A DNA stretch of 64,000 nt from Linepithema humile (Eukaryota > Arthropoda > Insecta > Hymenoptera > Formicidae). Every line of letters begins with the position of its first letter. Positions within the stretch are counted from its first letter, which is position 1. The position numbers and the translations under genes were made by a program. The notes beneath the pieces are model-generated. The model saw only the letters and a list, made by a program, of their open reading frames with translations. It made no database searches and was not told where the DNA came from. The stretch covers positions 27,229,911 to 27,293,910 of the forward strand of contig NC_090132.1 of assembly GCF_040581485.1 (NCBI RefSeq). The letters are read 5' to 3'. Below are positions 24,517 through 39,500 of the stretch, in pieces.

Positions 24517-27500
24517 CTGCCGGATGTTCGACTTTTAGCGACATTTTGAAGATGCTTCTAGATCAGAAGAATTGTCTGGTTTCCGTGGTCGTAGCGCGAA
24601 CCTTAAAACTTACCTTCGGACAATTTTCGCAGGGATAGTTCCGAAGATCACCGTGAACAATAGCGCGATGTCGTACCAGAAGCGGTCGCCAAGCATAGGC
24701 ACGGGGACAGCTGTCGCAGCGGTGCTGCTCTGCTGGATATCTGTGACAAGTCACCAGGTGACTATCCAATCTGGAAATAAATTATGCAAACATCCCCTTG
24801 AATATAAAGAATAACATTAACTAGATAAAAAAAAAAAATTAAAATACATAATAACGAGTCAAAGAAATGCGCGTCGGCTGGAAATTAGAAATACTCTGTA
24901 TATTTCGGAGAAGAAAGCGCATGATAATATCTTCGTTCGTTTCTTTAAAATTATTGTGCAATATTTTGCCAGAAAAGAATACTCGCAGACCTCGCTCCCT
25001 ATTATTCTATATACGCACGAAGCTTAATCTGTTCAATCAAAGCACCACCGTGCAGGCAGGATATGATATGGTAACTCGACCTGCACCGGCAAAGACTGCA
25101 CCGGGCGCAGTCTCGGATGATGACTAAGTGACTACGGCTGCACGGTGGCGAGTCTTGTGTAATAACAGTCGCACGCCCCAGAAGAAGAGGGCGGCCATCG
25201 TGCACGAACACACGCCGTCACGAAGAAAAGCCGTCCTAAGGGGATTGTCACGGGGTAGGCATGGGTTATCGTCACACGGAATGCTGTGGTGTGCGGCAGC
25301 ATTGATTTTACACCCCTGAACACACGCGTCGTGTGAAACCCATTCGTGATGAGATAGTGCCTTCATGGTGACGGTGTGCCGCGCCAGATGAGCCGCGAGC
25401 ACGCGACGCCTTCGATGATGTATACGGGGGTGGTTTTAGCGCGTCCGATTGCGGATCCTGGTTAGGGTTTAACGCCCGACAACAGGTGAATCTGCCGGCT
25501 TAATGTCGGTTCGGGAAACGAAAGTGTTTTGCGCCAGAAACGAGAATAAAATTTTAATAAAGAATGGATTTATCCATTACTTCGATTATATTGAAATAAT
25601 ATAGACTATTTTTATTGAAAAAAGTAGCAAATATTAAATTACGATTGTTTGTTCTAGATAAAGTCGAAAATAATAGATTACAAATGATAAAAATGTATTA
25701 TGTATTCATTCAAAAAAACTATTGAGAAGGATACGGTATTATCTGTTTTCAATTCACACACTCTTAAAATTGAATATGATTATATTAATAAGACTGTAGT
25801 TAGAATGCTGCTCGTGGGAAAAACGCGTGTTTAAGTGCTTCGAAAACCAGATACGAGGAACCAGTATTTGACTTGTATTGAAAAGCTATGGGTAAATAAA
25901 AATTGAATTTTTTGGGAACATAGATTGTACTCTTATTAGTACATAAAATATAATGAAATTTACAATTAGCTTATTTAGAATCTATGAGCAAAAATTTTTT
26001 ACATATCGTAAATAAAAAAAACTTGAACATTCTTAAATAATTTACAAGCCAGCATATTTTAATTTTAATTTTTTGCTCGCTACTTCATGTTAATTACTCC
26101 CTAATTAAAGGTAATAATATCGCGGCAAGATAAAACTGATTAAGCGGCATATTCAATCGCGATGAAGAAGAAGACTTAAAGAAATGCTCAGAACTTCAAC
26201 TCTTGATACCGCTCGCGTGACAAAAAGCTTTCGCAAACCCGTATCGCTAACGAGATTTGAAGGCGATTACGTGGCACTCACCCCTGAATTCCATTGATTA
26301 ATTAATAATTAACGATGAAAATCGACGCGGCGAACGTTTTAATGTCGATCGATTATAAAAGCCATTGTCTCTCGATTTCTATCCTGCACACCGGTACGAC
26401 GTACCGCTTTGCCGAGCATGTAATCGTCGCCAATCTGATTTCAAAGGTGTACAATGATGTGCTATGAATCCTTCATGAGTCGTGTTTAGTATCGTCGTGC
26501 GAACGACGACGATTATTCTTCAATAGTGGCAATAGAATTTTTTACAGAATATGCACGATTATACTGAGAGAAGAAAACTGTATAAATATTACTAAAACGC
26601 GCAATTTCCCTTTAAAATAGAGAAACTGATTGTTCTACGAAGATCTAAGAAGTAAATAAAATAAGTTAATTTGAAACTCAATGCAATTATGTTTTTTGCT
26701 TCGAATTTTAATATAATTTATTTTATTCACTCTTATTTTATTTATTCACATCTACTTCACTGAATTCCGATTTTGAAAAAAATTGATTATACGTTATATT
26801 TTATTTAAAATTAAGAAATAAATTTATTACAGTTCAAAAAGATTGAAATTGAAGTATTTTATTTATGATTTATATCTTGCATAATTTTTTAATAAATAAC
26901 ATTAGATATTTCTCGCACACAATTGCGTTAACAACTCGAACTAGTTCGTTTTATTTACTTCTCAATTTTCCATAAACTATTTTACGAAAAAAATTTTATC
27001 TTCTCTACATTTATATAATATTTTGAAACACATTTTCTTTTCAGAAATGAAAATATATAATTCTTTCCGCAATTTTTTAGTGTATTAAATAAATAAAATA
27101 ACGTTAACGCGATAAATACTTACAATTCAATATCTTGGAACGGCTTGTCGCAGACAGTGCATCTCGTTTCTCCTTCCTCCTCGTCTTCTTTGTCTTCGTC
27201 AATCGTTCCGCTGTGTTGTGAGGCTGTAAATGATGAATACAACACAGATCACAAGTGTTCTCGACTTACTGACGATAGCGCAAGCAAAAATCGCAATTCC
27301 ATTTGCAGTTTGTATGTGTATGAATGACCATAACTCTATAAATTACAACCCTCTGCAAGCGATGATACGTGACCCGTCGCTATGTGGGCGAATTACGTGA
27401 TCCAGAACCGCGCGAGAGCCACAAGAGTGGCGTGACAAGTGGACTCGTGGATATTATTCCTGAATTATTAAATTAAAGTGGCAATATATCGTTTAATCTA

Positions 27501-30500
27501 CAAAACGAAGACTTCGGTATTTCATTGAGATTCGACGATGATTTAACTTATTCTTCGTAGAAATAATTAAAATAACTTTCGACGAACTTGTAACGCTCAC
27601 ATTAGTTCCTATTGCTCGACTAGAGTTACAACATTTATGTAATTATGTGCTTTCAATTGCATTGTTAAATTATTCGTGCATTCAAATTTGTGCTAATATT
27701 GAACCAGACATTTTCATTAATTATTTAAACACGATAATAATTTAAGCATGATCTCAATATAAATTATATCCATTCCCGAAATTTGGGTGATCCTAGAATG
27801 TTCCCTAATTATAAATTAATTTGCGCAGAGATATATGAAAATTTGTAACAATTGTTCCAGTGAAATACGTAAATTAATTAATTTATTAAATAACGATGCG
27901 CCGTTCTTTTATAAAATATTTACCGGCTTAATAATCCGTCTAGCAAATATTGATTCACGTCTAGAATTTGCAATAGAGTTAGACGAGTCAGCGAAACGAG
28001 TAACGACGCGATTCAGGTTATGTCACTATCACTGACGTCTTTTTCTTCTCGACCAATGCGATCCGACACACATGCGATCACGAAGACAATAGGCACAATG
28101 ATGTTCTAGTTTGTTGACGGTACACCGTCCGGTAACTGCAAACGCAAGCAGGGTGCTCAGAATCGCTTGCTATTGGTACAAGCGACGTTGGGGAGCAGCC
28201 AATCGCAGGTGAGTCTCGACAGCCCCCCTGCGGCGTTTCACCCCCGAATATCGGAGCGCAACGACAGGTAAAATCAGAAATACCATGAAGAAGACAAGGT
28301 GCAATTATTAACGATTGAATATGCAACTATCACCAGCGTTAGCTTCGTAATATGCTTCGTAAAAAGTTAATCAATTTTTTGTTGAAATATATTTATTTGA
28401 GATACATCAGCACCTTATGTTCTTCTTATACAAAATATTTCGCGAAAACGTGGAAACAAATAGAGAAACGGATATTTAATAAGCAAAAAGATAATTTAAA
28501 AACGTGAGTTATAAATAAAAATTATTTGAAAAATCAATTTAATGTTTAACCGGAATATAAGTGCAATCCAGCTTGCGTTTGCAAACGATATCCGACCTCC
28601 AACGGTTATTTAAATCTGCCGCTACACTTGTTCCGACCATATGGTCGAGTGATGGCCCCCAACGGACCTTCATGGGAACCGGGCACAACCCCCATACCAC
28701 CAACTACGCCCAACGTTATGCTAACCCCCCTTAGTACGTTAATCGTTTCTCTCTCCACGACTAATTCGTAGCGGCACGCCGTGAATTTAGACAATGAAGG
28801 ATGCGGTCGACTTTGAACTCACCCTCGTAACGACACCATCCGAATGCAGTATTCAAAAAACGATTTCAGACGATTTTCTAAATAGTTAACGAATACTAAC
28901 ATTATTAACTAATAAAAGATATAATATTTTAAATATAAACGCAAGTTATAAGGATAAATAAAAAATTTTAGCTACCAATTTTAACTATGAAGGAAAAATG
29001 AGAAAATAGATAAACGTAAAAAGTAATGATATATTCAGCTCTTTTCTGGTATTTTTACAAAAAAATTTTTCGCGTACTATGATGAAAATTATAATTTACG
29101 AATACGGTACGTTCTCAAGCGATCGTTTCTCCAAGATTAATGAAAACGGTTGAAATTATGTTAATACATCATGTAGAAGGAGTAAAACAAAGTCACGTTG
29201 CGGAAAGTCAACAGGTGGGATCCACTGGTAACACCCCCCCGCAGTCGAGTAGTCAGTTGGCAGTTGCATGGGAAAAAGTAACGGAAATCAATGTTCTTGC
29301 CGTGCATCGTGACGTCCACAATTCGAAAAACAAAATCGTTAAATTAGATCGAGAATGATATCGCAATACACATTAATCTATTCGTTTCTTCATTATTCGC
29401 TATATTTTTATCCAGATTACTTTATTTTTTCAAGATAATTTTCAACTAATAATAGTTAAATTAAATTTTTTCGTTATTGCAAACATAATATAAACTAATT
29501 TTTTTGTACGTTCAAGGAAAATTTAATATTTTAAAAACACATTTATTCATAATTTTTGTGAAACAAAGATTCGAACAAAATACAATTGCACAAAAGCATT
29601 TTTCTACTAAAAAATAAAATTTTTTTATAATACATACAACTTTTGTGCACTAATGATTTAGTTTTCCCAGAGAAAAATTATATTTTTGTTATATAATAAA
29701 TGGAAAATCGATATCCGTTTGCATCTTTTTGTAAAAATTTGTCACACGTAACCGTAGCGATTTTATACGAAACGTCAAATAAATGTGTCATTAGTCCGAT
29801 GAATCAGATGGGGTTGTAACATGTCACACGTACCTCCCTATCTCGGAGTACGCCACCCCCTCAGAAAAGAGTGTCGCGTGCCCTTTTGTACGCGGATACC
29901 CCTTTTCTCCTATTCTGACCCGTGCCCTTTTTTTTATCGTCTCTGAGACCTGGTTATGCGCGTGTTAATCGACAATAGTTGGCTATAAATTATCTACTAC
30001 CCTAATAGAGCTATTCGAAAACACGTAGGAAATGGTACAGGCACGTTTCTTCAACACAAAAAAAAAGGGAAAATGGCAAGAAAAACAACTACCGCAAAAA
30101 ATTATTGTCATAATTCATCGTAATTGTCCGCAACAATAGCATCTGCAAATTTATTGGAACTCGATTCGTGATGTAGAGCCCAAAAGTCTGGGAAAAATCA
30201 TAATGTTCTAGTTAACGAAAATAATTATGCCTTGACGTGTATCTTTCCTGACTGATTTAACATTAAAATAATAGTTGGTTTAGATGTGCATTTATTCACA
30301 CATTAGTGCAACTATAGCATTAATCACTTGTTAAATTTTGTTTTTTCTTACTTTGACAGATACAATATATTAAGAAAATATATTTTAACAATAATTTTTA
30401 TTTTCATTAACAAAATACTTTTAATCGCTAAAATCGCTTTAATTTTTTCAAGTGCACAACATTTAAAAAATATAAAAATCTTATAAAAAGTATTCATTAA

Positions 30501-33500
30501 AGATGATAAACTGAACGCACGTGTCAACGGAATAAATTTACTAATATGAATATTCGATATATCGATATATGTGTGTGTCTGGTACATGAGATTGAGTTAA
30601 CATTCAGCTCCAGTTCAACGCTTACGCGCACCCCACGTAGGCGTGTTAAAATCATTCCTCATGTCTTTTTCTCTCGCCTTCTCTCGCTCTCTGTCTCTCT
30701 CCGCGAAAAAAAATGATCCGAGGGAGAGATGCGGCACAGATGCCCCTCGCAAGGGTTGGAGCAAAACGTACATCGTTTGTTTGACATCATTATTCTCGCT
30801 GCACGCACCAGCTTGTCGGAGATTCCTTCGTAAAAAAGGCTTTACTGGATTAACGATAACGCCAGTACCATTCTTGTGCCGTTTACTGTCAGTATTAATC
30901 TCTTTTAATGCGTGAAAGTATGCGCCTACCAAAAGAATAAAAGTTTACTAAATTGGTGCTGATAGAAAATTGATAATACAACATATGGCAGCAATCATCA
31001 AACATATTATAAATAATTTTATTAATAGCATAATATTTTTCTTTCATATGTAAAAATTAATCAAATAATTGCAAAGATTTATTTTGAGAATTGCTTATAC
31101 AATCGTAAATTCATAATATATTTTAAATTTTATTGCTATTGTTCATTATTTGCTAATATCAAACTTGTAAGATTTATATTACTAATAATGAAAGAGGGAG
31201 AAATAAAAGCCGATGCAACTTCTGCAATTTAACGCGCACCGTCATCTGTCTATTGTCTCACAAATGAGATTTTTAATATCGAAATTAATTCAAGGAAATT
31301 AACGTTATTGGTAGGCTCTCGACTTCATTAGTGCTACTAAAGTCATCTCATAAAATTGCGACTTTAGTCTCTTTTTTAAGACAAAATAACAGTTTACGAT
31401 TTTTTGGAATATTTGAGAGCAACTATACATATTGCGAAAATTTTGTTACTACCAAAAATTTATCCTTGTTGACTTGATCAATAAAAAATTAATTATGAAT
31501 ATATTAGTAATCATATTCCGCATCTCTAACGCGCTAGGACACATTTACGAGGTTCTAAAGTTATGACGAAAAACTGTCGGCAAATTAGCCGTAGGCTCTG
31601 CGCGACGGCAGAACTTCGACAATAAGCTCGGTTTTAATTACCGCGACATCTGGGTGTCGCGCATAGCCCTCCGGTCTTAATTCGGTTCTACCAAGTCATC
31701 ATCCAGATTCTGACCATCGCGCAGAAGTTACAACCAGATAATTGTCGAGCAGTCAGGCACGTAGACGCTACCCTTCTTCGTAAACGCCCCGAATATATTA
31801 ACAGCGCAATGGTCCACATAATGAAATCCAACGATCGATTAACTAAATTAAGAGCGGGCAGAGTGAAGTAAACGTTTTAAACGTTCAAAGCCAGTAATTT
31901 TGCAATGCTTAAAACATAAAAAAATAACAATTCTTTACGATAACTGAGGTAAATGTTGAAAAGTGAAATATTTGTAACAAAATATAATTAATGTATTGGC
32001 AACATTTTTACACGGATATAAAAAATCACTTAAAATTGCTTAAGCGTTTTCTATACACATAATAAATACAGATAATAAATTGTAACGTTAAAAAGACGAA
32101 ACGAAAACCGTGACCATCATAGCTGGATTGCGTAATATTTTATGCGTTTTTATTCGATGGACGAGAAGGATGGTTCCGGACAAAAGTCGAAGCGGCACGG
32201 GGCATGGTGACATGTGACTTGAACACGTCTATCTGCAGATAATCAGCGCTTATTACCGGACGAGGGTTAATACGCAACGGCCGACCAGGTGAATCACGCC
32301 AGAGTCAAGGGTGCATGACGAGCAGCTCGTGCACACAACGATCCACGATTTGCCCTCTGCCCGCCCCCGATTCGTCGTTTCGGAAAACACCTGCCCTTGC
32401 CCTTCATTTGCGTTCATACGCGTAATTGTACGCGCACGAGCCGCCAGCGTGTGCGATGTGTATCTGTACAGAAAGTCGTAAAGTCGTGCCGAAATAATCG
32501 TGAGCGCCGATATCTCGCTCGCCATCTAAATGTTATTTTATTCTGTATTTTCTCTCTGCCCGCTTTTTAGATATTATTCTTTAATGCGTACTTTTTGTTC
32601 ATTTTTTTCTTGTTTTAGATATTTATTTAATTTTGCTATCTTTTAATCTATTTTTATGATATACTTACGTTTATAAATATTAAAATATTTTGTCGAAATA
32701 TTGTACAGGCAGATGGATGGATAAGAATGTGTCGACATACGCGCCTTATTCGTACAAAAAACTCATAAAGAGATAGATAGGGTATTGTTTTCGACAAGTC
32801 TTTGTCTGATTAAAAACACTCACCAGTCTCTCGATCGCTTCTGTCCTCGGTCGTGTTTTCACCCAGCATGTCCTGCAGCTGAAGCGGCTCCCGTAGACCC
32901 AAAAGAAGCTCTTCGCCCGTTGCGATGTCGCGAACAGCTTCGTACACCATCTGTGACCACGGAGATAGATATTTAGTAATGTTCAATATTTGATCCTTCA
33001 GCGATATAGTTCAATGTACAAAAGTACTCTAAAATACAACATAAACAACTTTCTTTTCTTCAGTACAAAAAATTATGCCGTAAAAATTACCTCTGCAAGA
33101 CATTTCCAAAGTTACGACTAATGCTAAAATTATTTGTTTTTCATTAAAGTATCGGTATATCCGCGCAGTATTACCAAACGTAATTTTCGCAACACAAACG
33201 AGAACAGGAAATATCGCAATATTTACATAATATTTCATTAAATCCTTCTGTCATAAAATTGACAGGTACTGCAATGCTTTTGTACCGCTAAAAGCAGAGA
33301 AATTGTCCCGGTAATTACAAAAGCAGCGGCGTGTATGGTCTTCTTTTTAGTTCATTGCTAATTATAGTTTGCAAAATATCAATGAACGAGAGAGACAAAG
33401 AAAAAATTATAAGAGCAATATCGGAGATCTCGGAGAATTGCGCACATTTCATTAGGATCACGCGGTGCATAATCTGTTTGAAAATTCTATGGAGTCCGGC

Positions 33501-36500
33501 AGCGTCGGGAAAAGCCGTGAAGCGATCTTTATAGTGTCGTCGCGGGGCATCATTACGATGGCGATTCTGCAAGGCACTGATAGAGAGCCTCGCGTCCCCC
33601 CATTCCCACAGCGATTGCAGAAAGGGCGTATAGGAAGTCAGTGAAACTACCCCATGGGGTGACTTAATAACTAAACACCCTGTATACATGCAGCTTACGG
33701 CGCGCCCACACAACATCGCAGATACCATGTGCCACGGTTCACAGAGAAAGACAGAAAGAGAGAAGGGGCCAAACGAACAGAAGCGTAAGTTCGACCCTAA
33801 ATTGACACCGTGACCTCCATCGTTTCCGCTTATAACGTCCATTCGACGGCCAATCATATGTGAGAGCACAGTTCTTTCAAAGGTGATTGACCAAAAAGTC
33901 ACCTTTTAATGCAGTTTTATTGACTAATTGGAAAACAAAATATTTATTTAAATTTTCAGCACAAACACAGAAAAATTCCACCGTCTTTGATATTATTGGG
34001 ACGCATTTTTGAATTTTTTAAAATTGTTTTTTATTATATTAGAAAATTGATAAAGAAACATTTTTGTTCCACAGCAAACTTAAGATTTTCTATTCAAACG
34101 CTCTTTGTAAAATTCATGCGTACAGGAAGTTAGTCACTTAAATAAATGATCAAATAAGCGGAAAACAATAGAAGAGGTCTGTAAGGTATTATAAACTTTT
34201 TAATCAGTAACATATGCGAAATAGATTGGAAACTATATTTGGCGCTAGTAATTATTGTTTCCTGTTAACTGCAACTGTCGATCGAGTGTCAGTTGCGTGT
34301 AAATGCTTTTTAAATAGAGGTTGAGTCAGAAAATAGTTGTCAAGCATCTAAAAAGGGCTATTTCGTTCAAAGCAAAGTAGTGACTCTTTCATTACGTTGT
34401 CAACACATCGCCGTCAGAAAAGTTTGCAATTGTTATCATTTTAAAATAAAACTGTTTGCTATATAGCTTACATTTTATTTCTCTCTGAATTCTTAATAAC
34501 TGCCAATATGTTTATTAATTAGAATAAATTCAATAAGAAATAATTACTCGTAATGCCATTCGTAATGCTTGATATAAAAACAGACGCGAGAGATTTTTAC
34601 ACGGTTAAACAAAACACACAGAATGAAACTAAAGATCGCAGATTCTGATTAGCGATACCAATAATTTATTCTTTCGCAAAATTACTTTATTAATTACTGA
34701 TTCATCGATTTGTACACGTGTTTTGCACCACTGTGCTGAGTTAAGAAAGAAACTAATTGATATTAACCGGCAATTGTTATTATCACTATTTATTTTGTTA
34801 TTTCATCCAATGTTTCTAAAATTATTCTTTACATAATTAGTAAATGAAATTAATAATTGCAATCTTATTGCATCTTATGTCAATAACAAAATATTACTAT
34901 TTTTAACTCTTAATTACATTATTTAATTATAAAATTTGCGTTACCTGACCGCCGATGAGTACGTGACGCATGTTCACCGCGTGTGGACTAGCAGTGCTTC
35001 GAACATATTTTAGCCAATTGTTCGTCTCGTGAGATGCGTCCAACCAACCTCTTACTCCACTACCTGCTATGCGAACCTGTAAAAAAACATGATCTTATAA
35101 TCCCTTTCTTTAATTATAAAAGCAATAATAAAAGCAACAAAATCTACAATATTTATCAAATTACAATAATACGATTATAAAATATAATAAAGAGTTTTAA
35201 ACATATAACTATTCGACACGACATTGCAAAATTTGAGTAATAACACAATAAAAATTTTACACAAACAATAAATTTTGCTCGATATTTAATAAATTAAATA
35301 TCACTGTTTTTGTGTATCGTTGAATGAAAAACAATTAAGTGATTTTACTGTTACTTCAGTACAATTTCATCGTACATGATACTCAAGTCGCGCGGTAAAA
35401 TAATTTTTTGAGATCAATTCAATTGGTGCACGTGCGCGAAACGACATATATACAATATTTCCGGCCGCGAAACCGCAATGTTTTGGATCCGGAACATTGC
35501 GTTTAACGGACTGTCGCTCACGGACATCGCCCTCTCATCACCCTTGCATCTGACTTCCCGCGCCAGCATCCATGAGACGTCCCTACTTTTAGGGCGGGAC
35601 AAGTGATTTTTTCAATTGTCTAGCGCGGTCTCGACGGTCCGCGACGCTTGGCCGGCCAAGCGTCTCACCCCGATGCGTCGATGTCGTTCCTGGACACCCC
35701 ATTTGCCAACGGGAAGCTACGAATATTCTCCTCGTCACCCTCGTCTCACGCGGTAAACACATTTTGCACTTCCACCGCAGACCTCGTTGTCTGCGCCATT
35801 TACGAAAATATTTGGACCATGAGCCATTGTATCCATCCGACTTATTATAATATTTATCAGTGAACGACATAAAAATATGATTAAATGAGTAAAATACAAT
35901 AAAAATGAAAAAGTATTTACAATATGTAGTGTCAACTATATTTGCCATTTTAAATAATAATATTTTGCAATTATATGATGTTTAAAAATATTTCAAAACT
36001 TTAAAATATTTAAGTATTTTTAAATATTTGATATTTATCAAATTTGAGCTATATTATTCACTAAAATATAATAAAAATACATATTTTCCATAAAATGTTA
36101 CATAGAAACATATTTTTAAAAGCGAGCTAATACGGTATCATCTTCGTTTGATAAAATCGAGATGAGTCTAAGATTTGTCCTTTTTCAAAAAATTTATCAG
36201 ATGCATGTCTGATTATGGTTTACATTAGGATTTGACCTGTAAGCTCGCACCATCTGCTGGTCATGTGAACAACTTGGTACGTTCAAAAAATCAATAAATC
36301 TTGCAGGTGGATAATGCCCGAACTAGACCGGAGGATGATCCTACTTGTGGCTCATTTGAGTGCATAGTTTGACAGACCGACCGAATCGATTTAATTGAAT
36401 AAAAAAAATTATTTGATATGGTTGATACGATTGGAAGTCAACTTTAATATAATTTTACTCTGTCAAATTATGCACTTAGATAAGCCACAAGTAGGATTAT

Positions 36501-39500
36501 CCTCGGGTCTCAGCATTAAGCATAAAGTAAATAATCCCTAGAACGTGTTTTAAATAAAAAATGTTTCTTTATTGAGATCTATAAGATCCTTAAGATTATT
36601 CCATGGATAATCCATATCTGCCTACAGTTTTCAAAAAATGTCAGATGAACCGAAAATTACTTTGCTTTAACGCTTTTCTAGCTCTTCCTTTCCATTCATA
36701 AATTCTTCCATACTTTCCCAATATACACTTTATTTTTCTATTTTCTTCTGTAAGCCTTTTATCTTTTACTGACCATTGTCTGCAAAATGCATTTCTATTG
36801 TTATATTTTACGTTGCAGTTTTCTAACAAAAAGAAACCACAATTTTGAAAGGATTATTTCGTAAAAAGTATATATATTTATTATAATTCCTTCAAATCAT
36901 AATAATTTTATTGTAATACATTTTTTTACATTTTATGTTATTGATTATACTTACAGAAATACGAATTTTTAATTCAAAATAAATTATAATTTTTAATCTA
37001 ATAATTTAAATCTACAGTTTTATTATTTAGAGTAAAATTTTATTTCACATTTATCACATCTGATTTAAATCAACATTTGAAATTAAGCTTTCCAAATTCA
37101 TAATGTTTGTATCATAAAATGATGTAAAATAAATATGTTAAAAAAATTATAAAAATAATTGACCAGAACTTTGATATATTTAAGTACAAGAAATCCATAT
37201 GTATATATATATATATATATAGAAGCACGTTACATGAATTGATATAAATATATCACTTTTGGTATCATGTCCCAACATGTTAGTTCAGGTAATATGGTTG
37301 AAAACTCGTAATAGTCTAGAATAACCCAATAGGAAACAGGACAGTTTGCCACAGGACGATGAAAAGGAATCAAGATACGATTCCTCACTGATCATAATGG
37401 CTACTTTGCTACCGGGGACCATTAAGGTGCACTTTTGGAAGAAGGCACGCACCGGGTATTACAATGGATCTTCTCACTCGGTTACACGACAGATTAGAAT
37501 CTGTCCCGAAATCTCACCTATGACAATGATGTGCTCGCTTGTTCACTGGCGCAGGAGCGATTTTTTTGCTAAAGATGACAAATTATTAATAAAAAGATAA
37601 ATGTCGAGAAAAAACATTTTACTATTGAAGAACGATTGTAGATTACACAATCTAGATATCAAATTCAAAGTGCTATAGTCAAACATTGTAATTTATTATG
37701 TTAAATTTGATTAAAAACATTTCAATGTTCTAATTAAATATTTAAATCCGTTCGGATTAATGATAACACAATTTGAACGATAAAAATGTATTAATAACGA
37801 TATTACTAAAATACAATTGTTAGCAACTATTCATATTCAAAGATACACGCTCCAGTTACACGCGCTGGAAAGTTTCGACATTTGTCAGGAAAATTGAGAT
37901 GCGGATAGGACAGAAAGAGAAATTCGTCACTGGCTTTAACGACCCAGCGGGAAGTTTCTGCTTTGTCGGCTTACTCGGGACATGTGCTAACAATTCGTAG
38001 GATAGATTTATCTGACCCGTGAATATCTCTCGTGATCGTGCCGCGCCATTCTATGCGGGACGAAAAATTATAATGCTGGGAATTGTACCGGCGCAACCAC
38101 GGTGCGTTTTAATAGCCCGCCTCGGGTCACAATAGAAATCTTTATAATTTCGAAAATCTGCTACTTTTGACACAAAGTAACAACATGTTACTTTACTAAA
38201 AGTTCTTATCGAGCATTTGATAAGCATATTATCTAATGCAAATTTTAAAATGATTAAAGAATACATAAAAATTAGTGCTATTGGATTTAAACTTTATGTA
38301 AAATATAAAATTGGGTTATTTTTCATTTTATCGAGAAAATTTTATTGACAAATTTTACAAATAAAAATTTTTGGAAATAATGGAAACATGCAAAAGCAGT
38401 ATATCGATGAAACTATCTAGCGAAACTATTTGGTCAAAAGGAGATTTTTACGCATCAATAAGGAAAGACGTAAAGTACAGGAAGTAGCAACCTGGCGCGA
38501 TACATTCTTTCTGGTCATTGGATGAGACATGCAGGCAAGAAGATTCTCATAACTCGACATGGGGCCTGCAGAAATGTCTTGCTTTACAAAACGCGAGATC
38601 GCCTCTTTCCTTTTGTAATCTCACACCTTCAACAAAACGAAGCCTACGAAAAGCTTTTCGTTTAGAATTTACCAAAATGTTCCACATAAAGAGAAGCTGC
38701 CAGACAACGCGACAGATCCTCGTGCCTCGCTGAATAGTCCCTCATAATCGGCAACACGCCGCATCGTTGTTAAAACTCCGAGCGATCATCAAAGCAAAAG
38801 GAATGTTCCATTGATTGCGATCTAACGGAAATGCACATGGGCATCTACTTTTCCGATCACTTTTCGACGAAATTTTCGTGACGGAGCATTGTTTGTGAAA
38901 TTAAAAAATTTCCTGTTACATTTTTCATCTCTTCGAATCGAGCGCTTTCGATAAAAGATTATTAAACGTGCATCGTGTAATACAATATCTAAATAATATT
39001 TTTATATTGCATAGCAATACAAATATTGTTTTTACTCAATACAAAGCAAAGATGTGAAGTGAAGATAATACAGTGATTTTATTCCGAGAGCACATTTATA
39101 TAAATTTGGACGAATATATCAATGATACAAGATTGTGAAAATGTGCTGATGAAAGCCTTCCTATAGATAAAACAGAAAGTGTCCTCGACTACAGCAGCGG
39201 CGGGCGAAAGTTATGAATAAAGCGGATCGATGGTGGATGATAGCACCATGATGGCCGACGCAAAAATGCTTTTAGCCGACACAGCGTGTCCTCCCTCTCT
39301 TGCGGAGAAAATCCATCCCGCAACTTGACCAATTCACAGGACTACTGTCGACGCCATTTTCTGAATAAAATTTTTGCCGAGCAGATTATGAAAATTCTAA
39401 CTATCGCGTATCGTAAAACGTAGATTTTTAAAAACAGTTATACATCCCAGAACAATCTTATTTTTGGATATTATTTTTAAATTAAGAATTACGCGCTTTA

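Noticed and set aside
28606..28794. Minus-strand frame rich in Gly/Val (GVVGGMGVVPGSHEG) in ham intron 5
   Set aside because: No splice sites in phase and no family match; more likely a GC-rich noncoding element.
33315..33902. Minus-strand open frame of 195 codons in ham intron 4
   Set aside because: It begins at GTG, has no domain or matching splice sites, and its composition follows the local GC island.
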